From: Pantoea endophytica
Lineage (GTDB): Bacteria; Pseudomonadota; Gammaproteobacteria; Enterobacterales; Enterobacteriaceae
Length of the DNA: 64,000 nt
Assembly: GCF_002858935.1 (NCBI RefSeq)
Contig: NZ_PJRT01000018.1
Coordinates: 62,001-126,000 of the forward strand
Reading direction: 5' to 3'
A program made the position numbers and the translations under genes. The notes beneath the pieces were generated by a model. That model saw nothing but the letters and a program-made list of their open reading frames with translations, was not told the DNA's origin and made no database searches. Shown piece after piece: positions 28,959 through 36,547 of this stretch (position 1 is its first letter; every line of letters starts with the position of its first letter).

Positions 28959-29150
28959 ATGCGTAATTTTCTAAAACAATGGTTAAAGGCGCAGGCATCA
29001 TATTTCTTTTGGGGCTACGTTCCGCTTGTTTTAATTATTAATTTCGGTGTTTTTGCAGTAACGTACTTTCGCCCCTACGCACTTCAGGCCATAGGGGTTT
29101 TGATAATCATTACCTTTGCGTTTGTTGTCTGGTTTAACCGCCCTCGTTAA
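28959..29150 (+). CDS. Small two-span membrane protein (candidate immunity partner)
   Basis: 63 residues with two hydrophobic spans (about 14-33 and 41-58) and basic ends (RNFLKQWLKAQ; WFNRPR). It starts 2 bp after the preceding stop and ends 19 bp before the Hcp start, so translation is probably coupled. No family recognised. A short inner-membrane protein next to a hairpin protein is the usual look of an immunity gene for a membrane-acting toxin, but this is inference. Confidence 0.5.
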   Translation: MRNFLKQWLKAQASYFFWGYVPLVLIINFGVFAVTYFRPYALQAIGVLIIITFAFVVWFNRPR

Positions 29151-29169
29151 AATTAAAAGGAACTTAACT

Positions 29170-29649
29170 ATGTCAACTCCAGCTCATTTATGGCTAACAG
29201 ATGAAAACGGATCCCCTATCGCGGGTGGATGCCTGATGCCTACACGACTCGGCTCAATTGAAATGCGCACTCTAACGCATAACATATCGGTTCCAGCCGA
29301 CAGACATACCGGAAAGTTAACAGCAGCAAGAATCCATGCCCCAATAGTTTTCCAGAAAGAATTTGACCAGACGACGCCATTATTATTTCGCGCGCTGTGT
29401 CAGGGCAGAATACTTAAATCAGCCACGATAAAAATGTATAGAATTAATGAGGCAGGAATTGAAACAGAATACTTTAACATTGTTCTTGAAAACGTAAAAA
29501 TAACCAGCATTACTCCATCACTCGTACCAGCAGGCATAGCAAGCACACATATGGAAAATGTCGAGATTCGTTATGAAACTATTATGTGGAAATACGTCGA
29601 TGGAAATATTCAGTTTAAAGATGGTTGGAATGAACGAATGATCGCTTAA
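29170..29649 (+). CDS. hcp: Orphan Hcp-family type VI secretion tube protein
   Basis: 159 residues from the ATG at 29170 (AAAAGGAACTTAACT before it). Family features: STPAHLWLTDENGSPIAGG at the N-terminus, HAPIVFQKEFDQTTPLLFRAL in the middle, KMYRINEAGIETEYFNIVLEN and EVEIRYETIMWKY-like ending (here VEIRYETIMWKYVDGNIQF). Hcp rings form the tube of the type VI apparatus and carry small effectors in their lumen. No other type VI structural gene is in the window, so it must work with a system elsewhere. AT-rich like the two genes before it. Confidence 0.85.
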   Translation: MSTPAHLWLTDENGSPIAGGCLMPTRLGSIEMRTLTHNISVPADRHTGKLTAARIHAPIVFQKEFDQTTPLLFRALCQGRILKSATIKMYRINEAGIETEYFNIVLENVKITSITPSLVPAGIASTHMENVEIRYETIMWKYVDGNIQFKDGWNERMIA

Positions 29650-29846
29650 TTAAATAGTTAACACCTTACCTTGCTCGCTGTTTGTCTGTGCCGATGTTTA
29701 AATAAGTATTGATGTCGGCACGGTAAGCCGAGGTGTGAAAATTTCACAGCTACCGCTTGACGTTCATGCAGGTAGCTACGGATGTTGCGTGTTGTAAAAA
29801 TTTCTCTTTATCTTAAAAAACAGATGGTTAATTTTCATCAACTACA

Positions 29847-29875
29847 CTCTCCTGAGAAATTTTGTCTCAGGAGAG
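29847..29875 (+). promoter_or_regulatory. Perfect hairpin enclosing the yhhT ribosome-binding site
   Basis: CTCTCCTGAGA and TCTCAGGAGAG form an 11-bp perfect stem with a 7-nt loop. The right arm contains the AGGAG Shine-Dalgarno and ends 3 nt before the yhhT ATG. Folding would block translation initiation. Confidence 0.6.
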
Positions 29876-29878
29876 AGA

Positions 29879-30925
29879 ATGAATAACCTGCTTCAGGAAA
29901 AAATTGGCCAGAACATCCTGGTAAAACTGGCGATGCTGGTGATTATTCTGGCGGGCATTCGCGCCGCCTCGGACATTCTGGTGCCCTTCTTACTCGCCAG
30001 CTTTTTAGCTATTGTGCTCAATCCGCTGGTTACGATGCTAATGCGACGCGGCGTCAAACGTGGCCTGGCGATTACGCTGGTGATCACCGTGATTTTTATC
30101 GTCGTACTGTTACTCATTGCTGTACTCGCCAGCTCGGCCAGTGACTTCAGCGATACCTATCCGCAAATCCGCGCCATGCTGGAGCAGAAACTGGCGGTGG
30201 TGCAACATTTTGCCGCGCGTTTTCATATCAACATCTCTACCGAAGCGCTGGCTGCGCGCCTCGATCCCAACGTGGTGATGGACATGGCAACATCGGTGCT
30301 AAAACAGCTGTCCGGCGCGATGACCAACGTCCTGCTGCTGATCCTCACCGTGGTGTTTATGCTGTTTGAAGTGCGTCATCTGCCGTACAAGATGCGCAAT
30401 GCGATGGTTAATCCACAAATCCGCATCGCCGGTCTGCACCGCGCGCTGAAAGGTGTGACGCACTATCTGGCACTGAAAACCCTGGTGAGTTTGATTACCG
30501 GCGTGGCCGTTTGGCTGTCGCTGCTGCTGCTCGGCGTGAAGTTCGCGCTGTTCTGGGGCGTGGTGGCGTTCATCCTTAATTTCATCCCCAACATTGGCCC
30601 GATCATCGCCGGTATTCCGCCATTTATTCAGGCGCTGGTGTTAAATGATATTTATGACGCCATGCTGGTGGCGGCGCTGTTCAGCGCGATTCATATGGTG
30701 TTCGGCAACATGCTGGAGCCAAGATTGATGGGGCGCGGGCTGGGACTCTCGACGCTAGTGGTGTTTCTGTCGTTGATTTTCTGGGGCTGGCTGCTGGGTC
30801 CGGTCGGCATGTTGCTGTCGGTGCCGCTCACCAGCGTGACCAAGATTTTGATGGAAACCACGCCGGGCGGAAGCCGATTGGCGATTATGTTGGGTAATGG
30901 ACGGCCGGGTAAACGGGCGCGTTAA
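29879..30925 (+). CDS. yhhT: AI-2E/PerM-family membrane transporter YhhT
   Basis: 348 residues, close to E. coli YhhT (349). About 8 hydrophobic spans; conserved stretches LAIVLNPLVTMLMRRGVKR, LLLILTVVFMLFEVRHLPYK, RALKGVTHYLALKTL and FWGWLLGPVGMLLSVPLT. The family exports small molecules or ions (AI-2, Na+/H+ in some members), but YhhT's own substrate is not established. In E. coli it is near yhhS; here a YhhS/YfcJ-like gene lies 5 kb away. The start is embedded in a hairpin. Confidence 0.85.
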   Translation: MNNLLQEKIGQNILVKLAMLVIILAGIRAASDILVPFLLASFLAIVLNPLVTMLMRRGVKRGLAITLVITVIFIVVLLLIAVLASSASDFSDTYPQIRAMLEQKLAVVQHFAARFHINISTEALAARLDPNVVMDMATSVLKQLSGAMTNVLLLILTVVFMLFEVRHLPYKMRNAMVNPQIRIAGLHRALKGVTHYLALKTLVSLITGVAVWLSLLLLGVKFALFWGVVAFILNFIPNIGPIIAGIPPFIQALVLNDIYDAMLVAALFSAIHMVFGNMLEPRLMGRGLGLSTLVVFLSLIFWGWLLGPVGMLLSVPLTSVTKILMETTPGGSRLAIMLGNGRPGKRAR

Positions 30926-30942
30926 GGCTCTTTCACTCAAGG

Positions 30943-31000
30943 TCGCGCAATAAATTGCGCCGCTACAGATTCAGTGCATGCCGTAGCGGCGTGATTTTAC
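30943..31000. repeat. GTAGCGGCGC dispersed repeat, copy 4 (paired inverted units)
   Basis: CGCGCAATAAATTGCGCCGC followed by TAC, a spacer, then CCGTAGCGGCGTGATTTTAC. Two opposite-facing units between the convergent ends of yhhT and the binding-protein gene. Confidence 0.8.
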
Positions 31001-31001
31001 G

Positions 31002-31952
31002 TTATTGCGTTTGAAACACGCTGTTGTCGGTAATCGCCTGGACATCAACTTTGTTTGGCAGGATGTTCAACTCGCTAAACAAGTCCGACACCTTCTGCAC
31101 CTTCGCCACATCATCCGGCGTCACGCCACGTACGCCGTGGGAAATACGCGCAGTAATCTGCTGCGCGTCCGCCGGTTGCAGGCGCGTTAACTGCGCATAC
31201 ACCTCGTTATACTGCTGCGGATGCGCCAGCGCCCACTCGCGCGCTTTAGCCAGACGATGGGTGAAATCGGCAATCGCCGCGCGCTTCGCGGGATCGTCGA
31301 GCGAGCTTTGCGTGGCGGTGACAAACGACAGCGCGGTTGTCAGCCCTTTGCCGTCACGCAGCAGACGCGCGCCATGCTTTTCCGCAATACCTAAATAGGG
31401 ATCGAAGGTCGCCCATGCGGTAATCTGCCCGGAGTTAAACGCCGCGCTGGCGTCGGTTGGCAACACAAAACGCACCGGCACCGTATCACGTGGCACTTTC
31501 GCCTCTTCCAACGCCTCATACAGCAAGTGCTGCGAGATACTGCCGCGCGCCGACGAGACGACAACCTGCTTGCCAGCCAGATCTTTCACGCTGTGGATCG
31601 GCGAATCGGCGGGGACGATCAGCCCGTTCGAACCGGCGTCACCGACGTTGGTGGCGATGATCTTCAGCGGTACGCCGCCCGACGCCGCCATCAGCACCGG
31701 CAAATCGCCAGCGTACGAGGTATCGACCGCACCCGCACGCTGCGCTTCAAACAGCGGCGCCGCGCCCTGGAAATTCGCCCAGCGATAGTGATAAGGCGCG
31801 TCTTTCATGACATCTGCCGCTTCGATCAGCGAACGCAGATTGCGTGCCTGATCGCCCAGCACCAGCGTGACTTTACTCAAATCAGGCGCCGCCTGACTGC
31901 CAAACGCCGCGCACAGCAGCAGCGCAGAAACTACCGGTTTTAGCCATTTCAT
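31002..31952 (-). CDS. SsuA/TauA/NrtA-type ABC substrate-binding protein
   Basis: 316 residues with a signal peptide ending at GSQAA-PDLS. The two-lobed type II binding-protein layout is seen in VTLVLGDQARNLRSLIEA, YRWANFQGAAPLFEAQRAG, GDAGSNGLIVPADSPIHSV and ITAWATFDPYLGIAE. Relatives bind alkanesulfonates, taurine, nitrate or thiamine precursors. There is no permease or ATPase gene beside it; the next gene upstream is a class II aldolase, 11 bp away, so the two are probably one transcript. Ligand unknown. Confidence 0.82.
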   Translation of the reverse strand: MKWLKPVVSALLLCAAFGSQAAPDLSKVTLVLGDQARNLRSLIEAADVMKDAPYHYRWANFQGAAPLFEAQRAGAVDTSYAGDLPVLMAASGGVPLKIIATNVGDAGSNGLIVPADSPIHSVKDLAGKQVVVSSARGSISQHLLYEALEEAKVPRDTVPVRFVLPTDASAAFNSGQITAWATFDPYLGIAEKHGARLLRDGKGLTTALSFVTATQSSLDDPAKRAAIADFTHRLAKAREWALAHPQQYNEVYAQLTRLQPADAQQITARISHGVRGVTPDDVAKVQKVSDLFSELNILPNKVDVQAITDNSVFQTQ

Positions 31953-31963
31953 CGGGGAGATTC

Positions 31964-32728
31964 TCAGAGTGCGTTGCGGTTGAGCTGGCGGATGTAAGCA
32001 TCCCAGTGCAGCTGATATTTGCGATTACGGATGCTGTTATCAAACGCCTGCGCGGCTTTCTCGGAAACGGCGTCCGGCAGAATGATCAGATCCGCGCCAC
32101 CCGATTGTGCCGCCAACTGTGCCTGGCAGGCGCGCTCGAGGTAATAGAGGTTATAGAAAGCTTCTTCAATGCTGCCGCCGCTGGTCAGCAGGCCGTGATT
32201 GCGCAGGATCAGCGCGTTAAGATCGCCGAGATCGGCAACGATGCGCTGCTGCTCGTCGAGATCCAGCGCGATACCTTCGTAATCGTGATAGCCGAGGCGA
32301 TTATGGAAACGCGTGCTGTGTTGCGAAATCATCAGCAGGCCGTTTCGCTGCGCCGAAACGCCAATGCCGGCCGCGGTGTGCGTATGCAGCACCGCATGGG
32401 CATCTGGCCGCGCGCGGTGAATCGCACTGTGAATAACAAACCCGGCAAGGTTAATTCCCAGCCCGGTTGGGTCGTCAATAATATTGCCGTCGATGTCGAT
32501 TTTAACCAGCGTTTCCGCCTGGATTTCATCGAAGGTTTGCCCGAAAGCGTTGATAAGAAAGTGCGGCTGATCGCCCGGTACGCGCAGGGAAAAATGGGTG
32601 TAAATATGGTCGGTCCAGCGTAGCTTAGCCGCCAGATGATAAGCCTGCGCCAGTTTGATGCGCGCCTGCCATTCGCCTTCGCTGATGCGCTGCCGTAATG
32701 ATGTGACATCCAGGGTTTCCGTGCTCAT
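31964..32728 (-). CDS. Class II aldolase/adducin-family protein
   Basis: 254 residues. Metal ligands expected of the family are present: HTHTAAG (two His) and LRNHGLLTSG (His); HFLINAFGQTFDEI belongs to the phosphate/substrate loop region. Members are zinc aldolases acting on sugar phosphates, or decarboxylases and epimerases. This long version (over 250 residues, starting with a Arg-rich helix) is common in proteobacteria without an assigned substrate. It probably leads a two-gene operon with the binding-protein gene. Confidence 0.82.
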   Translation of the reverse strand: MSTETLDVTSLRQRISEGEWQARIKLAQAYHLAAKLRWTDHIYTHFSLRVPGDQPHFLINAFGQTFDEIQAETLVKIDIDGNIIDDPTGLGINLAGFVIHSAIHRARPDAHAVLHTHTAAGIGVSAQRNGLLMISQHSTRFHNRLGYHDYEGIALDLDEQQRIVADLGDLNALILRNHGLLTSGGSIEEAFYNLYYLERACQAQLAAQSGGADLIILPDAVSEKAAQAFDNSIRNRKYQLHWDAYIRQLNRNAL

Positions 32729-32955
32729 TTCCGCTCCTCATTTCAGGTCAATGTGCTTACCTAACATCGTGGCATAGCGTTTTTGCCGCTGGGAAATGCC
32801 AATAACGGCAAAACAATGTCATTAAACGCAAAGTGAGATTGATCATTGACCTGTATCAGACCGGTTTATTCTTAAATCGCTACCCTACACAGCCCTGTGA
32901 AAATGGTATGCTGCTGACGCCGCAAGCGCAGCTTAAACCGACTGAGGATTGTCTG

Positions 32956-34560
32956 GTGCCACTGAAAAAACGACATCACGATTTTGATTGGGTCTTAATC
33001 GTTTGTGCCGGGTTGCTGCCGTTGGTGCTCGGCATCCTTTGTACGGCCATCGAAGCGCGTCACACCGTCAGCCAACAGCAGATCTCAACCGCCAATACCT
33101 TGATTACTCAGGCTGAAAAGATGAGTGACAACGCCTGGGATATGATCACTGAGATGCGCCAGTATCAGTACCAGCCTTGTGCACAAATCGAAGATCAGCT
33201 GCAGCGCGCCGGTACGCTCAATCCCTATTTTCGATCCATTGGTATGCTGAAAGGCAATGACATCATTTGCTCGTCCGCCTTTGGCCTGCGGCATGGCACC
33301 CTGACCGAGATGATGATGCAGCCGCCGCCGATAACCGGCAAAGCCTGGTGGAGCATCTCGGTGCACGGAACGGTTGGCGTGCCGAATCGTCCGGCGGTGG
33401 TGTTTATGCGTCAGCTTCCCGATACCAGCGGTTTTTGGGCGGTCATCGACGGCCAATATTTGATGGATTTCATGAACGCCATTGGCGGTTCACGCGGTTA
33501 CCACATGAGCCTGCAATTTAGCGGTGGCGCAGTGATCGCCAGCGGACCGGCTGACATGCAGCCAAAGCTGTATATGAAAAGTGAATCTTTTCAGGCCGAC
33601 TCCAGCCGCTATCCCATCACCGTTAATGTAACCGTTCCGGCTTCTGAGCTGCTCAAAGCCTGGCGTCAGGCGCTGTTCATCTTCCTGCCGATGGCGGCGA
33701 TTTTCTCGATTTTGCTGATGATCCTCACCGCCAATTGGCTGCGTCGTCGTATTTCCTGGCACGATGAGATTGGTCGCGCTATCCGCGCCCGCCAGTTCTC
33801 AGTGCATTATCAGCCGGTATACAGCAATACCTTGCACGCCTGCGCCGGTGTTGAAGCCTTACTGCGCTGGCAACGGCCCAACGGCGTGATGATTCGTCCG
33901 GATATCTTTATCAGCGCCGCTGAAGCCGAAGGGATGATTGTGCCGTTGACGCAGCATCTGCTGGAGTTGATGGCCGAAGATATTCAGAGCTGGCAGGTCG
34001 AGCCCGGATTTCACCTCGGGCTGAATCTGGCGGCGGAGCATCTGCAGCATGACGATTTCGTGGCCGATATTGAATTGTTTGCTGAGCGCATCAAAGACAA
34101 ACAGCTGTGCATCACGCTGGAGCTGACCGAACGCAGCCTGATTGAAGAGGGTGAAAAGGTGGCGTGTAAACTGCGTCATTTGCGCGCGCAGGGCATGAAG
34201 GTGGCGATTGATGATTTCGGTACCGGCCACTGTTCACTGACCTACCTGCTCACCTTCCCGCTGGACTACCTGAAAATCGATCGCGGCTTTATCAATGCCA
34301 TTGAAGGCCTCGACGTGGAAACGCCGGTGCTGGATGCGATTATTAATCTGTGCCACAAGCTGGAACTGGATGTGCTGGGCGAAGGCGTCGAGACCGCAAC
34401 ACAATTTGAGTACCTGCGGCAGCGTGGTGTGATATTTATTCAGGGCTACTATTATGCCCGTCCGCTGGATAATGACCGGCTGCGTGCCTGGCTCAGCGAG
34501 CAAGGGCACAAGCCACTTCTCGTTGAGGAACATTATGAGCCTGAACTGCATCATTCTTGA
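32956..34560 (+). CDS. CSS-motif cyclic-di-GMP phosphodiesterase (EAL domain)
   Basis: 534 residues from a GTG at 32956 that has TGAGGA 8 nt upstream. In-frame ATG at 32908 lacks a good site and would add 16 residues. Two membrane spans (about 11-33 and 235-260) bracket a periplasmic CSS-type sensor domain with two Cys (CAQIE; DIICSSAFG). The EAL domain has all usual residues: EALLRW, LGLNLAAEHL, LELTERSLIEE, DDFGTGHCS, LKIDRGFI, GEGVET and FIQGYYYARPL. It should hydrolyse c-di-GMP, under redox control of the periplasmic disulfide as in PdeC-type proteins. Its 3' end overlaps the next gene by 26 bp. Confidence 0.88.
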   Translation: MPLKKRHHDFDWVLIVCAGLLPLVLGILCTAIEARHTVSQQQISTANTLITQAEKMSDNAWDMITEMRQYQYQPCAQIEDQLQRAGTLNPYFRSIGMLKGNDIICSSAFGLRHGTLTEMMMQPPPITGKAWWSISVHGTVGVPNRPAVVFMRQLPDTSGFWAVIDGQYLMDFMNAIGGSRGYHMSLQFSGGAVIASGPADMQPKLYMKSESFQADSSRYPITVNVTVPASELLKAWRQALFIFLPMAAIFSILLMILTANWLRRRISWHDEIGRAIRARQFSVHYQPVYSNTLHACAGVEALLRWQRPNGVMIRPDIFISAAEAEGMIVPLTQHLLELMAEDIQSWQVEPGFHLGLNLAAEHLQHDDFVADIELFAERIKDKQLCITLELTERSLIEEGEKVACKLRHLRAQGMKVAIDDFGTGHCSLTYLLTFPLDYLKIDRGFINAIEGLDVETPVLDAIINLCHKLELDVLGEGVETATQFEYLRQRGVIFIQGYYYARPLDNDRLRAWLSEQGHKPLLVEEHYEPELHHS

Positions 34561-35494
34561 TGACTACCAGAACGTCGCCCAGTCGCTTGCCGATTGGGCG
34601 TCTCTCGCCCCGCTGGTGCACACCACTTTTCTGACTGAACATTTCGCCGACCAGGATGAATTGGTTAAGCGCATCGCGCACGCCGATATTTTGGTAGTTA
34701 TGCGCGAACGCACGCCGCTCAGCGCCGAGCTGATTGGCCGCTTGCCCAATCTGAAAATGGTAGTCACTTCCGGCATGCGTAATGCCTCTATCGATTTACA
34801 TGCCTGCGCGGAACGCTATATCGCGGTGTGCGGTACCGCCAGCAGCAGCGCGGCACCGCTGGAACTGACGTGGGGATTGTTGCTGGGATTGGCGCGCCAT
34901 ATCGTGCCGGAGAATCAGGCGCTGCGCAGCAACGGCGCGTGGCAGCACACCGTTGGCATGAGCCTGCAGGGCAAAACGCTGGGATTACTTGGATTGGGTA
35001 AAATCGGCGGCGAGATGGCAAAAGTGGCGCAGGCGTTTGGGATGCGCGTGTGTGCGTGGAGCCAGAATTTAACCGCCGAACGTGCCGCCGAGTGTGGCGC
35101 AGAACGTTCGGCATCGCTGGCTGCGCTGCTCAGTAGCAGCGATGTGGTGTCCATTCATCTGGTATTGAGCGAGCGCTCACGCCATTTAATTGATGCAGCG
35201 GCGCTGACGCAGATGAAGCCCGGCGCGCTGCTGATTAACACATCGCGCGCCGGCATTGTCGATCAACAGGCGATGATCGCCGCGCTGCAATCGGGTCAGT
35301 TAGCCGGTGCGGGATTAGATGTGTTTGAACAGGAGCCGCTGCCCGCCGATCATCCGCTGCGTCAGCTGCCGAACGTGCTGGCGACGCCGCATCTCGGCTA
35401 TGTCGCCGACAGCAATTATCGCACCTACTTCACGCAGGCGGTGGAAGATATTCAGGGATGGTTAACGGGTGCGCCACTGCGCTCGCTGCTCTGA
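34535..35494 (+). CDS. D-2-hydroxyacid dehydrogenase family protein
   Basis: 319 residues from the ATG at 34535 (TTGAGGAACATT before it); longer frame upstream is inside the EAL gene. NAD-binding motif LGLLGLGKIGGEMA; catalytic Arg in INTSRAGIVDQQ, Glu in DVFEQEPLP and His in LATPHLGYV. It reduces a 2-oxo acid or oxidises a D-2-hydroxy acid; the substrate is not apparent. The overlap with the phosphodiesterase gene suggests coupled translation. The 3' end overlaps the convergent unknown gene by 33 bp. Confidence 0.87.
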   Translation: MSLNCIILDDYQNVAQSLADWASLAPLVHTTFLTEHFADQDELVKRIAHADILVVMRERTPLSAELIGRLPNLKMVVTSGMRNASIDLHACAERYIAVCGTASSSAAPLELTWGLLLGLARHIVPENQALRSNGAWQHTVGMSLQGKTLGLLGLGKIGGEMAKVAQAFGMRVCAWSQNLTAERAAECGAERSASLAALLSSSDVVSIHLVLSERSRHLIDAAALTQMKPGALLINTSRAGIVDQQAMIAALQSGQLAGAGLDVFEQEPLPADHPLRQLPNVLATPHLGYVADSNYRTYFTQAVEDIQGWLTGAPLRSLL

Positions 35495-35965
35495 ACGGCC
35501 TGCGCGCCGTTTTTCCGCAATGCGCAGCGCCACTTCAAGGCTGTCTTCCGCCAGCGCGCCATTCGGCACATCGCGCTGGGCATTGAGACGTTGATTAATG
35601 CGCTCCAGCGTCGGCGTTAACTGCCCCACCAACTGCTGATATTCATCAAGCTGCGTGATGGGTTGGTTACATGCGATGCTGGTTTGCGTCAACCGTTGCA
35701 GCTGACGCAAGCTCTCGGTCGCCTGGCGGGAGAGTAATCCGGCCTGACGCCAGCTTTTCAGGCGCTGCAGCAGTTCATCGGGTTGTTGCGCCAATAATGC
35801 CAGCTGCGCATCGGTTCGTTCGCCACAGTTAATCCACGCCATTGAGCTAATGGAAACGGCAGTCGTACGCTGTGCCGCAGGCACAAGATTGATAAGATTG
35901 CTTTCTACACTGTCGCTCATCGACAGCCAGGGATTCTTAAAAGACTGGGCGTTTATCCTCGACAT
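35462..35965 (-). CDS. Conserved-looking hypothetical protein, unknown function
   Basis: 167 residues from the ATG at 35965, which has GGTGGAG 5 nt upstream; a 13-residue longer frame lacks this support. No family recognised. The sequence is mostly helical, rich in Gln, Leu and Arg, without signal peptide or membrane span; the C-terminus is basic (RIAEKRRAGRSEQRAQWRTR). Segments DELLQRLKSWRQAGLLSRQA and LRQLQRLTQTSIACNQ suggest amphipathic helices. It stands alone between the hydroxyacid dehydrogenase and the ToxR/S-like pair. Confidence 0.6.
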   Translation of the reverse strand: MSRINAQSFKNPWLSMSDSVESNLINLVPAAQRTTAVSISSMAWINCGERTDAQLALLAQQPDELLQRLKSWRQAGLLSRQATESLRQLQRLTQTSIACNQPITQLDEYQQLVGQLTPTLERINQRLNAQRDVPNGALAEDSLEVALRIAEKRRAGRSEQRAQWRTR

Positions 35966-36076
35966 GAACACTCCACCAAAGCACGGCGGCAGAGTATTAC
36001 CCAATGTTTTGGAGCTGGCAAGCAGAGGTTGCCGCCTCGCTTAATGGTAAATTTTTCTTATTTATGTGCGCATCAA

Positions 36077-36547
36077 TCAGGTATGGCAATAAAGCCGCGG
36101 CATACCAGAATAATTGATTATTTGATCGCCATTGGGGAGTTGATACATCTGATAATAATCACTGTGGGATTCTCGCGCCGAGGTGAAAAGTATCTGCGCA
36201 GCGAGTGGCTCGGGCACCGTATCATCGGCCATCGCCTGCACTTTACGGGTATTCACCAGCATAAAATCTCCCTGACGATGCCAGCTACTGACAGAAACGC
36301 GATTTAAACGATATTGACGATCCGGCAATGTCACCGTGCCGATTAGCGTTGATGCGCCGCTACCATCCGCTTTAAAACGTGTGCGTACCGTCGCATCCAG
36401 CGTACCCGTTGGCTTCCCTTCATTATCAATGCGATAGGGAACATCACACCATTCGGGTACCACAACGGTTGGGCGGACCAACAGCACCCACGCCCAGGGA
36501 AGAATGAACGCAATAATAACAACCAATGTGAGTAATGACTTACGCAT
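36077..36547 (-). CDS. ToxS/YqeJ-like membrane-anchored partner protein
   Basis: 156 residues: one N-terminal membrane span (about 6-24) and a periplasmic domain of about 130 residues with Cys38 and Cys153 near its ends. Size and topology resemble ToxS, PsaF and E. coli YqeJ (about 160 residues), which protect or activate a membrane-bound regulator. The gene overlaps the regulator gene by 8 bp, so the two are co-translated. Sequence similarity to those families is not obvious to me; the call rests mainly on architecture. Confidence 0.6.
   Translation of the reverse strand: MRKSLLTLVVIIAFILPWAWVLLVRPTVVVPEWCDVPYRIDNEGKPTGTLDATVRTRFKADGSGASTLIGTVTLPDRQYRLNRVSVSSWHRQGDFMLVNTRKVQAMADDTVPEPLAAQILFTSARESHSDYYQMYQLPNGDQIINYSGMPRLYCHT

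Noticed and set aside
35462..35965. Assignment of the unknown protein as PriC-like
   Set aside because: Helical and Arg/Gln-rich like PriC, but the sequence does not match the PriC pattern as I remember it.
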